NCBI RefSeq assembly: GCF_947172395.1
Contig: NC_069110.1
Span: 2,976,001-3,040,000 of the forward strand
DNA length: 64,000 nucleotides
Direction: 5' to 3'
Origin: Bicyclus anynana
Lineage: Eukaryota > Arthropoda > Insecta > Lepidoptera > Nymphalidae
Positions 42,465 to 52,801 of the stretch are shown here, piece by piece (the first letter of the stretch is position 1; every line of letters starts with the position of its first letter). The notes under the pieces are model-generated. The model was not told the DNA's origin, ran no database searches, and worked only from the letters and a program-made list of their open reading frames with translations. The position numbers and the translations under genes were made by a program.

Positions 42465-43150
42465 TATATTCAAATAAGTACACAAAAACATATAAAAAAC
42501 ATCCTCGTTATATGGAACCCTTTAACGGCGCAAACAATTTGTATTCCTAAACGATCAATCGATCGGGGTTGAAAATGACGGAAGGGGACCTTTCAAACCG
42601 TTATTGCTTGTCTCTCCCGGCGACTCGCGACATCTATTTACAATTTTATGGTCAACCAATCTCTATATTATTTATATCTAGAAAAGTTCCAACAACTCTG
42701 TTTCATTACAGTAATAAAACTCTGTTTCATCAATACAAAAACAAATCTTTAAAAAATAAAAAACCTTAAAGAAATTATTCTGTTATAATTAAAATTCATT
42801 TTGATCAATTTGTGGGTTTCTTCTGAGATTGGACGCGTTGAAAATCCTCATAGCTTTGAAACATGGGTTTACTAGGTAAGTAAATAGTAATATTACCATT
42901 ACCTACCTTAGATTAATGTAGAATGTAAAATATTTTATACTAATTTATTATGAAACACGGCTAAAACCGACCGACTAGTTTCGAACCCTTAGTCATGAGC
43001 TGGTTCTTGCAATGCGGCACGATTCATACTGCAGTCTGTTTGGTACCGCGTTGCAAGAACCACTCACGTTGGTTGAATAACACTCACGATAGTATAAATT
43101 CTAAAATATTTTATACATTGAAAATGATCATTGGATTTTATTGAATAAAA
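42465..43150. other. Possible unassigned repeat at 42950-43100
   Basis: Inverted-looking pair CTGGTTCTTGCAATGCGGCA and TACCGCGTTGCAAGAACCAC within 42990-43066, flanked by CACTCACG motifs. Likely a repeat or TIR element of unknown family. No gene. Confidence 0.4.
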
Positions 43151-43320
43151 AATATTTCCTGTATTTTTTTTTAAATATGATCAATATTCCCGTTCCCCTA
43201 CAATTAGTCGGAAAAGACTGTGTTAGGAGTGGGTACGACGATAGTCCAGCGGGCGGTGATCGAACCACCGCCTCTCGGTGATGAGTCCGGCCCCTTTACT
43301 GCTAAGCTATTGAAGCTTCC
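43151..43320 (-). mobile_element. SINE family III (tRNA-derived), copy 1
   Basis: Minus strand: GGAAGCTTCAATAGCTTAGC+AGTAAAGGGG, B box GGTTCGATCACC, then CGTACCCACTCCTAACACAG+TCTTTTCCGAC. The tail is GGAATATTGATCATATTTAA. Same family as 50496-50676 but divergent. Confidence 0.78.
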
Positions 43321-43374
43321 AAAGGTCCTAGTTCAATGAGAATGAATAACTGCTAGACTGCTGGATGCACTGCT

Positions 43375-43760
43375 GATTAGTCCACTGCTGCCTTTCCGAG
43401 AAAGCGCCACCACTCACGATCCACCGCCCTCCTTATCCAGTCACTTCGCACTACCTCATTGATATCGTCGGACCATCTAGGTGGAGGGCGTCCTACACTG
43501 CGCTTGCAGGTACGTGGTCTCCACACCAGAACATGTCTGCCCAGCAGCCATCTGTTCTACGACAAATATGGCCCGCCCACTGCCACTTCAGTTTGCTAAT
43601 CCTTTGGGTTACATCGATTATTTTCGTTCTCCTAGAGATTTTTTCGTTTCGGATTTTGTCCTTCAGAGCCTAATAACATAGCCCCCTAACATAGCCCTGT
43701 CCATCACAGGCAAGACATACTCATTAAAGACATTTGTCTTCATTTGACATCAGAACGATA
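43375..43760 (-). mobile_element. RTE-like LINE 3' fragment, divergent subfamily
   Basis: The minus strand encodes, with frameshifts, VMDRAMLG, IRNEKISRRTK, ISKLKWQWAGHICRRTDG, RRPPPRWSDDINEV and WIRRAVDREWW. The domain order is as in subfamily A but with different residues, so it is a separate lineage. Confidence 0.7.
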
Positions 43761-43879
43761 TAGGGGAGCCTAAGCCTACGTATGTTTTTAATTGCTTTGA
43801 GAAATGGGAACTTGGTGGTGTTGGTACGCCCCCATGCCTTGAAAAGCCCGTTAATGCTTTTCATTATCATCCATCCACA

Positions 43880-44410
43880 TTGGAACAGCGTTGGGTCTAA
43901 GTTCCATAACTCTCTCATAAAGAGGGAGAACTGACTCTTTAATTTTTTACTTTATCTGGCTCTGTGGGCCACACTCACTATGATGTGTGAGTACTTTCCT
44001 GGGGCTTGTTTTTGTTCGATGCATGGACAACACAAAAGCTAATCCCAAAAATGGCCAATAGTTCGGCGTATAGACAACAGAAAAGCTAACGGCCAAAAAT
44101 GGCCAATGCCGAACACCGCAATAAGCCCGTACCGCGTATCCATCGTAGGTACTTGCACTGTATTGGGGCAAACATGGTGGGTCTAAGCTCCATATCCCTT
44201 ATATCAAGAAGGTGGTCTGGTAACGGTGAAATCCCACCCTCCCAGAAAAATTGCCAACAGTGATGAGTAAGTACATTCTTGTGGCATTGTTTTTGTTCGG
44301 TGTATGGACCATACAAAAGCTAACGGCCAAATATCGCCGTTTACATAACAACGCAATAAGCCCGCGCCGAGTTTCCACCATATTTGCACTGTGCCGTTCA
44401 AACGCCGATA
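43880..44410. repeat. Two imperfect tandem units of about 280 bp, unknown family
   Basis: Unit 1 begins ATTGGAACAGCGTTGGGTCT (43880) and unit 2 ATTGGGGCAAACATGGTGGG (about 44161). Both contain GTAGTACTTTC/GTAAGTACATTC, a GTTTTTGTTCG block, a (C/G)AACA(C/G)AAAAGCTAA block and AATAAGCCCG. Within unit 1, the ACAAAAGCTAA..AATGGCCAAT block is itself doubled. Several overlapping minus-strand frames of 60-76 codons arise, none recognised. Confidence 0.6.
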
Positions 44411-44673
44411 CACCGCGGGGGTTCCGGCTATAAATCTCTAATAAAAAAATCCCCCTGCGATTATTGTACTAAGCCGAAGTTGCTCCTTAAATGTAAAAGT
44501 TAAAGCGAAATTAAAAAGTGATTTCCTTTAAACTAACCTACTCTAAGTATATCTCTAATATTGGTACTGACTAACCAATATCGAACCAACAAATACCATA
44601 GGTACCAAATGTTGTCTGGCAGATATTATTAAAAGCAATAAGTTGGTATAATTGGTTGGTAAAGTTAATATAA

Positions 44674-44781
44674 GTTCAGGTCTGGTAGGAAGGCTTTGGC
44701 CGTGGCTAGTTACCTACCGGCAAAGACGTACCGCCAAGCGATTAAGCGTTCCGGTACTATATCGTGTAGAAATCGGAATTT
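44674..44781 (+). mobile_element. SINE family II, internal fragment
   Basis: TCAGGTCTGGTAGGAAGGCT, then TAGTTACCTACCGGCAAAGA and TCCGGTACTATATCGTGTAG. Both ends missing. Confidence 0.7.
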
Positions 44782-45302
44782 AACGAAACTTGGTGCAGTT
44801 GTTTTACATACCCCTGGGCAGGTTATAGTATACTTTCATCACGCTACGATCAATAGAAGCAGAGCAGTGAAGGGAAATGTTGGAAAAACGGGAGAAGTTA
44901 CTCCATTTTTACAGCAATAAGAACTAACGTGATGGCTGGATTAAGCAGGTCTAAGGGTGGACGAAGTCGCGAGCGTCCGCTAGTATATAATAGAAAGGAT
45001 GAGAACACGGTTTCTAGCGGCAAACGCCTTTATACAAAATATAATTTCTAACACCTAAAGGTAAAAAGTCAATTAAGTATGGAATTCATTGAACCTAGTA
45101 AGTATAAGTATATTCTATTGACAATACTTATTCTGTTTTTATTAAAATATCGAGGTAAATGTAACTTTATCTGATAAAATTTATTAATTTTATAGGACGA
45201 ATGTTCGCAAGCTTAAGCTCTTTATCTAATTTCCTGTGGTTATGACATTATATTACAACGAACAAAGAATATGTTTGACTTAAAATTTAATTTATGAGAC
45301 TA
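44782..45302. other. Repeat fragment, then AT-rich DNA
   Basis: 44782-44990 ends GACGAAGTCGCGAGCGTCCG then CTAGTATATA, the inverted start of the GCGGACGCCCGCGAC family. The rest is AT-rich with no gene. Confidence 0.4.
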
Positions 45303-45460
45303 CCAGCTGCCGCCGCACGGTTTTACCCGCGTGGTTCCCGTTCCCGTAAGAATACGGGATAATATATAACCTATAGCCTTCCTCGATAAATGGGCTATCT
45401 AACACTGAAAGAATTTTTCAAATCGGACCAGTAGTTCTTGAGATTAGCACGTTCAACCAA
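45303..45460 (+). repeat. GACGCC..GCGTGGTTCCCG family, third copy
   Basis: CGCGTGGTTCCCGTTCCCGT, TATAGCCTTCCTCGATAAAT and TTCAAATCGGACCAGTAGTT. It is followed by a short AACTTAGC/AAGCTTAGC tandem stretch (45470-45505). Confidence 0.65.
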
Positions 45461-45945
45461 ACAAATGAACTTAGCAACTTAGCAAGCTTAGCAAGCTTAG
45501 CAACGGCAGACAGACGAGGCAAAGGGTTTTCTTGTTATGTAGAATATGGATATTGGATATAACAGAATAGCTCGTATATATATATAATATATTATACAGA
45601 TTGATGCTGGTTGTTTGCCCTGCTATCGTCTGTCAGATTGACCGTTCGGAGCATTTGATCGAGGCCACTCCATGACCTCGCTCGCTAGGCGGCCCCTTCA
45701 AGTCTGTTATGAACTCCAACTGGGCCCCTTGAGCGGTCATCATCCATACATATAATAAGTAAGCAAGCCAAATGTGCACGCAGTGACGTACGAATCCATA
45801 ATTGCATTGTTGGTCGTTAGAATTCAGTACGTTTAAAAATATAATGCGATGAGCTTGCCTCAAAAACTCCCGGCCAAACACATCATTAATGATAGTTAAT
45901 AATAATTTGGCCGGGAAAATTTTAGGCAACCTACTCGCAATATGA
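45461..45945. other. No gene recognised
   Basis: A GC-rich patch at 45620-45770 lies in a 138-codon minus frame (45633-46049). Part of that frame is antisense SINE, so I do not call a gene; the GC-rich part reads MMTAQGAQLEF then ITDLKGPPSERGHG. Confidence 0.35.
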
Positions 45946-46141
45946 GAGCCGTGATAGTCCAGAGGATATGACCCCTGCCTCCGATTTCGGAGGGTGTGGA
46001 TTCGAATCCGGTCCGGGGCATGCACCTCCAACTTTTCAGTTGTGTGCATTTTAAGGAATTAAGTATCACGTGTCTTAAACGGTGAAGGAAAAACATCGTG
46101 AGAAAACCTGCATATCAGAGAATTTTCTTAATACTGTGAAG
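45946..46141 (+). mobile_element. SINE family I, copy 7 (3' truncated)
   Basis: Sense copy with good head (GAGCCGTGATAGTCCAGAGG) and B box GATTCGAATCC. It breaks off at TACTGTGAAG, exactly where an inverted copy begins. Confidence 0.85.
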
Positions 46142-46427
46142 TATTCGGCTTACTACTGAGCTCGAGTCTCCTCTCAGAATGAGAGGGGTTAGGCCAATAG
46201 TCCACCACGCTGGCCCAATGCGGATCGGCAGACTTCACACACGCAAAGAATAAAGAAAATTCTCTGGTATGCAGGTTTCCTCACGATGTTTTCCTTCACC
46301 GTTTGAGACATCTAATTTGTTAAAATGCACACAACTGAAAAGTTGGAGGTGCATGCTCCGGACCTGATTCGAATCCACAACCTCCGGAATCGGAAGCAGG
46401 CGTCATATCTACTGGGCTATCACGGCT
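46142..46427 (-). mobile_element. SINE family I, copy 8 (inverted partner)
   Basis: Antisense copy running from TATTCGGCTTACTACTGAGC to head GAGCCGTGATAGCCCAGTAG. With copy 7 it forms a long inverted repeat with no spacer. Confidence 0.85.
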
Positions 46428-48654
46428 CTCTCGGCTGGCCATGTAGTGGACTGTTCAAATAGACTGGTCATGTTCAAAATACGAGATTACAGATACAGAT
46501 GTTTCAAAATGTGCCATAAATTTTCCTCTACTGTGGACTATTTGTGTCTATCAGATAAATGACCAACGTTTCTCCCACTGTTTACGAGTAGATTTACTTT
46601 GGCCAATTTCCCATACAAATTACAATGCTTCATTGTTACAGATTTAGAATTTACAAATGGGGTACGACTGTCAAAGATGAAATAATAAACAGAAGGCAAC
46701 ATTAATACCAACCATCTAGTACCTACCAAATTATAGTTGTGTATTCATAACCAGAAGCATATTGTAAATCTCATAAATTTTTCTAAAAGGTTTCTTAAAA
46801 TAAAGAATAAAATTCATAACGCGAATAGCACCAGACTAAGCACTACTATTTAAATAAATGATAAGGAAATACTGAATTAAAGACCACGCTATAAAGATTA
46901 GGCACAGATTTTTTAGATCTATTTCGTGGCACAAACAAAAATGAGGCAATGTGTATATATGCACTAGTATATTTCATTTAGTTTAAATTTAACCGTCTGT
47001 CATCGATTCGCGTTTAGTTCTTTTAACTTTTCCTGTTACGAGTAGTTCACCTGACCCCACAGATGGCAGATACACAATTAACAGCGAACCGAATAGGTAG
47101 GTTCATAAGTTAAATTGAACTTCCACTTCAAAAACTACAAGTAACTAATAAAGTAAGATTAATTAACCTTGCTTTTGTATCACTGGGTCACAACTATATG
47201 TAGCTTACTAATTACTTGGGAATTCTCTTGACAAAATAAAGAACAACTATAGCAGGATAAATCTATAGTTACAATATATTATCAGTTTATGCCTAATGTC
47301 ACCTCTGGATAATGATAGTCCCCTAATAATTATTGTACACAGGTACGGACGGCGCACGCGCCGCCCGCCCGTGTGAACACGCGCAGAACACAGATAACAT
47401 CTACTTCACTGGCACTTGTCCCTTTCGATGAAAACGTTCTAAATTCAAACGCTTTGACCGTGCCCAATCAGATGAGTGGTGTTCACGCGTTCGCTATTCA
47501 AAAAAAGCGATCGTACGATACGATTATGCTCTTCGGACCGTTAAATGCAATATTGAGGGTAGATTGATTACAATTTTCAAACATACTTTTTGACATTGCA
47601 GATGATGATAATTGATAAAGGTACATAAAATATTTTCGAATTAAAATCTTCCTCTTTGATACGGAGGAGCTTAACCTTAATGAAGGACAAAAACTTCTGG
47701 CGCAAAAATAGAACCTACTTTTTAATTTCTTAACTTTACCTCCTTTAACCTTTACCTTAATTCTCATATTCACGTTATTGCGGGAATCGTCAAATTTATA
47801 ATTAACAGCAGATGCGCAGTGATTTAAACCTTATAGTTCGCTTCCGGTAGAAATACGGGAATAAAATACTGCCTTTGCTAACTTTACCATTTAATGTTGA
47901 AAAAGTTTATAAAACCGGAGTAGTTTACGAGTCAAATGGTAATAAACAAGCAAAAAATCAAATCTTACTTCTTATATTAGTTTAAACATTCCGACTATAA
48001 AAACCCTTTTTAAAATCCTAACTAAACAGGCTTTAATATGTCAGGCTAAAATCAGGCTTATAATATGTAATACGTAGGTTTGTTTCTAGACAAATACTAT
48101 GCCATTTGATTGTTTTGACATGGTACACACAGCATTGCTCAATTCACGTGAAATGCGAAAATACCTATATATACAGGGAAACTGACAGCAGTGGGAATCG
48201 AGCATTTGGCGATAAATTCTAATAATGCACTATCGTATGTATGGTACATTCAACAAAATTACTGAATACCAATATTTGCTGTACCGACGTCAGATAACAA
48301 CACCTGTAAACTGTTACAACAAAACCATCGAAACAGCACAAGCAAATCTAAACTTTATTGCAATGTTGCTACACTATTCAATGTATCAAAATCGCTTGAA
48401 CAAATTACGTATCATTGTAGCTAATTATGCGCACTCTTTGATAATAACAACAGTGATGATATCCCACAGAATATATTAACCTAAACATGCTTTTATAACC
48501 TTTATCGTGTAAAAAACAAAGGTGAATATTCTAACTACTATATGCAATTGTCTTGCTTGTACATCAATAATTTATGTTTGTGACTTGATAACACAAAAAA
48601 TTAAACAGGTAGGTAGGTAATTATAACTTGCAGGTATCTTGGTAAGAGATATGG
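46428..48654. other. No gene recognised; GC-rich patch at 47340-47400
   Basis: Mostly AT-rich. The patch ACGGACGGCGCACGCGCCGC then CCGCCCGTGTGAACACGCG stands out. 47826-47985 looks like a decayed GACGCC..GCGTGGTT repeat (TTCCGGTAGAAATACGGGAA). Frames at 47373-47567, 47498-47773 and 48225-48479 are unrecognised. Confidence 0.35.
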
Positions 48655-48824
48655 AAATCATCTGCCTCTGATTCCGGAGGGTGTGGGTGCGAATCCGGTC
48701 TGAGACATGCACCTCCAATTTTTCAATTGTGTGCATTTTAAGAAATTAAATATCACATGTCTCCAACGGTGAAGGAAAAACGAGCTCAGCAGTGAGCAGA
48801 ATATGGGTTGATAATGATGATGAT
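48655..48824 (+). mobile_element. SINE family I, copy 9 (internally deleted)
   Basis: The head starts in CTGCCTCTGATTCCGGAGGG, body CAATTTTTCAATTGTGTGCA, then an abrupt jump from GGTGAAGGAAAAA to CGAGCTCAGCAGTGAGCAGA. The tail is ATGGGTTGATAATGATGATG. About 110 bp of the middle is missing. Confidence 0.8.
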
Positions 48825-49084
48825 TGTGTAAATAACACTGAGAGGACAAAACCTTTTTAGCTGTCGAAATGCCCAGCTCGCCTATTCACTATTTTGATCT
48901 TTGTACTAAAATAAACCTCAAATCAATTGACAAAATGTCATTTACCTATTGTGTGATATCCATCAGTAAGCGCCGGATGACATTTTAACATAGAATCTTT
49001 CTTAATTTTGTATATGTCAACTACGAGTAGCTTAAGTCAAAGATAGTGAAAAATTCTTTTCACTATCTTCTTTGAAATTTTTCA

Positions 49085-49275
49085 CAAATATCGCGAGTGT
49101 GTACCTTCTATGGATTGTTCCGGGATAAAAAGTAACCTGGATCGGTTGCTAAACAACCTCCTCTACCATAAAGTTAATACTCGTACTAATTAAGATTGTT
49201 TGAGCCCAAGATACTTGTAGTTCCGGGAACAAAATGTTTTAGCCGTTTGTACCACTAGGTGAGATAGATCTTTCA
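49085..49275 (+). repeat. Decayed GCGGACGCCCGCGAC family copy
   Basis: CACAAATATCGCGAGTGTGT, GGATTGTTCCGGGATAAAAA then GTAACC match the order of blocks in 30168-30393; strongly diverged. Confidence 0.4.
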
Positions 49276-49360
49276 GAAAAGAAAGAAAAACTATAACAAT
49301 GCAGTTAAGCACTTAAGGAAACACAGTTATTCTGAAATCACTTAAATTTTATTTATAGAC

Positions 49361-49614
49361 ATCATCGTTCTCAACCCATATTTGATTCGCTGCTGAGCTC
49401 GAGTCTAATCGCAGAATGAGAGGGGTTAGGCCAAAATTTCCACCACGCTCGCCCAATGCGGATTGGCAGACTTCACACACGCGGAGACTTTAGAGAATTC
49501 TCAGGTAGGTATACAGGTTTCATGATGTTTTTCTTTCACGGTTCGAGACACGTGATATTTAATTCCATAAAATGCACATAACTCAATAGTTGTATTCACT
49601 GGGCTATCACGGCT
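49361..49614 (-). mobile_element. SINE family I, copy 10
   Basis: Antisense. The tRNA-like head is internally deleted (CCGTGATAGCCCAGTGAATA is followed directly by body). Tail TATGGGTTGAGAACGATGAT. Confidence 0.8.
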
Positions 49615-49651
49615 TTTTATAGAAATAATGTATGTTTGTATTAATTAACTA

Positions 49652-49990
49652 ACAGCGGGCGATGGAGCGAGCTATGCTTGGAGTTTCTCTGCCTGACCGA
49701 ATCAGGAATGAGGAGATCCGCAGACGAACCAAAGTTACTGATATAGCTCAGCGAGTCGCGAAGCTAATGTGCCGATGGGCAGGCCACATAGTTCGAAGAG
49801 CCGATGGACGTTGGGGTCCCAAGGTGCTGGAATCATGGCCCCACACCGGAAAGCGCAATGTTGGCTGACCCCCCACTAGGTGGACCGAGGATATCAAGCG
49901 GGTTGCAGGAAGCCGCTGGATGCTAGCGGCTCGAGATCGTTGTGGAGGTCAATGCAAGAGGCCTATGTCCAGCTGTGGACGTCTATTGTC
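49652..49990 (+). mobile_element. RTE LINE 3' end, subfamily A, best copy
   Basis: Encodes MERAMLGVSLPDRIRNEEIR, RRTKVTDIAQRVAKLMCRWA, GHIVRRADGRWGPKVLE, then (frameshift) GRPPTRWTEDIKRVAGSRWM and LAARDRCGG, ending at CAGCTGTGGACGTCTATTGTC. This domain follows the reverse transcriptase in RTE ORFs. The RT itself is absent (5' truncated, as is usual for LINE copies). Confidence 0.8.
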
Positions 49991-50495
49991 TAATAAGGTT
50001 GTATTAATTATTACAAAAACTGTTACAACAAAACATAAAAGGATATGTAACGTAGGTAATGTACTTTATACTGGATATATTAGTAACAGTAGGTATAGTA
50101 AGATGTATAAATAATCAAAGATCCGACACTGACCATGTCAACTTTCACAGTACAAAGTAAATACGCGTAGACCAATAACAATTTGCGAACTGAAAGCGCT
50201 CGCCAATAAGTAAACACGAATCGCAAACACCGCGAATTCGGGGAAAATATTGTTTTTCCCATACCGGGTGACAATGTTCTACATTCTGTGTAGCTATAGG
50301 GTGTTCCGTTTGCTTGGAATAGTTTTGAAAAAAAATATACAATATAAGCACAGCATAAGTGCTTTATGTTCTATGACAAAACATATTCTGTAACAGTTGT
50401 GGCAATGAAACTGATCTTGAAATGTTGGTGTTGTAAAAAATAATAATTTAATTAAAAACAACTAGATTTGTTAGATCATCGTCATCATTATCATT

Positions 50496-50676
50496 GTAAG
50501 CCTCAATAGCTCAATGGTAAGAGCGGTCGGACTCATCACCGAGGGGTGGTGGTTCGATCCTTGCCCCGTTGGTCTATTGTCGTACCCACTCCTAATACAG
50601 TCTTTCCAGAATAGTTGGGGTATGGGAATATTGGTCATATTTAAAAGATATGGCAAATATTCTTTATAAAAAAAAA
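50496..50676 (+). mobile_element. SINE family III (tRNA-derived), copy 2
   Basis: Head GTAAGCCTCAATAGCTCAAT+GGTAAGAGCGG, B box GGTTCGATCCT, body TCGTACCCACTCCTAATACA, tail TGGGAATATTGGTCATATTT then AAATATTCTTTATAAAAAAA. The A and B boxes look intact. Confidence 0.8.
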
Positions 50677-50714
50677 GGTTTTTTATGAACAAATTTTAAA
50701 AACTGTAACTGAAA

Positions 50715-50880
50715 ATGAAGGAATTTCCGTACAAACTTTTAGGGTCAAAAAGTACCCTATGTTTTACTACAAGGCCCCATTTACCATTATACCAAAATTC
50801 TTCTTGATCGGTTCAACCGTTTAACAGTGTAAAGATAACAGACAGACAGACTTACTTTCACATTTATTATATTAAGTATG
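50715..50880 (+). repeat. Decayed interspersed repeat with TATTATATTAAGTATG tail
   Basis: GGGTCAAAAAGTACCCTATG, TTCTTGATCGGTTCAACCGT and ACAGACAGACAGACTTACTT recall the lepidopteran repeat type of 30168-30393; diverged. Confidence 0.45.
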
Positions 50881-50918
50881 CCTACAATAATAAATAGATC
50901 ATAGTATGATAAATAAGA

Positions 50919-51203
50919 GGGCCATTATAGCCCAGTGGATATGACCTCCGCCTCCGATTCCGGAGGGCGTGGGTTTGTATCCGGTCCGGGGCATGCACCT
51001 CCAACTTTTCAGTTGTGTGCATTATAAAAATTTAAAAATCACGTGTCTCAAACGGTGAAGGGAAACATCGTGAGGATTCTCTGCGTGTGTGAAATCTGCC
51101 AATCCGCATTAGGCCAGTATGGTGGACTAAGACCTAACCCCTCTCATTCTGATTGGAGACTCGAGTTCAGTAGTGAGCCAAATATGGTTTGATACCGATG
51201 ATA
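50919..51203 (+). mobile_element. SINE family I, copy 11
   Basis: Sense. Head GGCCATTATAGCCCAGTGGA, body ACCTCCAACTTTTCAGTTGT, tail AGCCAAATATGGTTTGATAC. The B box is damaged (GGTTTGTATCC). Confidence 0.85.
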
Positions 51204-51277
51204 AATCATAATTAGATCATCCTGTACAGTGAGGTGCAGTCCACAGCAACAATGGAGAACCTTGCTACGGGGCAATA

Positions 51278-51366
51278 AAGCGGGGTACACACGGTGTGCA
51301 AACAATCGCGCGACTTATCAATCGCACAGTATGACGTTTAGTGCCGCGCGACGTGTGTGCCGGCTT
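51278..51366. mobile_element. GC-rich MITE-like hairpin
   Basis: AAGCGGGGTACACACG at the left is mirrored by CGTGTGTGCCGGCTT at the right, with inner CGCGCGAC / GCCGCGCG also partly pairing. It adjoins a CpG-rich stretch to about 51440. Confidence 0.5.
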
Positions 51367-51773
51367 AACGCCGCGTGGTAGCGCCGACGGGGACACGCGG
51401 CCGAAGCACGGCGGCTATTTGCAATTGTAACGTTGCGGACGTTGACTTTTTCTATGTTAAATAGATGGAGTTATTGTGTTAAGTACAATTGGCTAGTTGA
51501 CTTTTTTTTTTTAATTGGTCTTAAATTGTTCACTATCGTTCTACTAAATTGAAAAAAAAATCGGTTGTCTGTACAGTCGGTTTACTGTCTATAGTTAAAC
51601 GTGACAACGTCATATAAGAAAATACTGATGGAATGGTTGCATTTTTTAAAAGAAAATGTTCGTTTTTCTAAAATACTGTTTAATAAACGTCATAGACCAG
51701 AATATACTTTATTTCTTGTAAAAAAAAGTATAGATATATTTTCCATATTATTAGTATAGATATTTTTTTTTAT
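51367..51773. other. CpG-rich stretch, then AT-rich DNA
   Basis: ACGCCGCGTGGTAGCGCCGA then CGGGGACACGCGGCCGAAGC looks single-copy and could be regulatory or an exon edge. No convincing frame. Confidence 0.35.
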
Positions 51774-52047
51774 CCGTGATAGCCCAGTGGATATGACCTC
51801 TGCCTCCGATTCCGGAGGGTGTGGGTTCGAATCCGGTCCGGGGAAGAAATTAAATATCATATGTCTCAATCGGTGAAGGAAAACATCGTGAGGAAACCTG
51901 CATAACAGAAAATTATCTTAATTCTCTGCGTGTGTGAAGTCTGCCAATCCGCATTGGCCAGCGTGATGGACTATTGGCCTAACCCCTCTCACTCTGAGAG
52001 GAGACTCGAGCTCAGCAGTGAGCCGAATATGGGTTGATGACGACGAG
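51774..52047 (+). mobile_element. SINE family I, copy 12
   Basis: Sense, head intact (CCGTGATAGCCCAGTGGATA, B box GGTTCGAATCC). About 35 bp after CCGGTCCGGGG is deleted. Tail GAATATGGGTTGATGACGAC. Confidence 0.87.
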
Positions 52048-52066
52048 ATATATTTTTGTTGAAGGT

Positions 52067-52150
52067 CGACAACATGGTCCGCATAGACAACTGGCTGAAC
52101 TTCGACATGTCCCCGAAGGCGGCGGCCTTGGTGACGGCGCTGCGGCCCTA
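52067..52150 (+). pseudogene. GC-rich coding-like fragment, unknown
   Basis: The frame VDNMVRIDNWLNFDMSPKAA then ALVTALRP ends at an in-frame TAG (52149-52151) and would continue SKET. GC content at third positions is high, unlike the surroundings, as in a host exon or a transposon gag-like protein. I do not recognise the family. A TTTTTGTTGAAG acceptor-like sequence lies just upstream, but no partner exon is visible. Confidence 0.35.
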
Positions 52151-52325
52151 GAGCAAGGAAACGACGTATGACATTATCTTTTTTCGAGAGTTATAAGATA
52201 TTCATCCATCGAATTATAAGACGTTGTCACGTCATCATATTTTACGAGACATACTTATGAGCCAACACGCCTGTCGGCCATGATGGATGATTTTTTTCCA
52301 ATTGACCAATTGAATTGAGAACCTA

Positions 52326-52622
52326 CTCCGCAGAAGAACCAAAGTCACCGACACAGCTCAACGAGTCGCGAAGCTGAAGTGGCAATGGACGGGCCACATA
52401 GTTGAAGAACTGATGGACGTTGGGGTCCCAAAGTGCTGGAATGGCGACCCCGCACTACAAAGCGCAGTATTGGTAGACCCCCATCAGGTGGACTGGCGAC
52501 ATCAAGCGAGTCGCAGGGATTCGCTGGATGCAGGCGGTTCAGTATCGTAATGTTTGGAAGTCTCTACAAAAGGCCTATGTCCTGCAGTGAACGTCCATCG
52601 GCTGATATGATGATGATGATGA
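52326..52622 (+). mobile_element. RTE LINE 3' end, subfamily B
   Basis: Encodes RRRTKVTDTAQRVAKLKWQW then TGHI, VLEWRPRTTKRS and GRPPSG..; the 3' part has GACATCAAGCGAGTCGCAGG, GATGCAGGCGGTTCAGTATC and GTTTGGAAGTCTCTACAAAA. This differs from subfamily A (CGAGACCGTTGTGCTTGG). It ends in (ATG)n. Confidence 0.78.
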
Positions 52623-52801
52623 TAAGCCCTGCACTTCTTAGCAGGAGGAATCGGGTGTACCTTTTTTTACCTTTTAGTGAACTATTTATAATTACGTCCG
52701 ATCTCATACTGGGATCGAGTACTGTGTACACCATTAGTGGGTAATATGAATAACATTAAATTATTGTATTATATTGACCCTATGACCTAGTGCCCTATGC
52801 C

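Noticed and set aside
45633..46049. 138-codon minus-strand frame, one of the longest in the window
   Set aside because: Its N-terminal part is antisense SINE, and the remainder matches nothing I recognise; a chance fusion is more likely.
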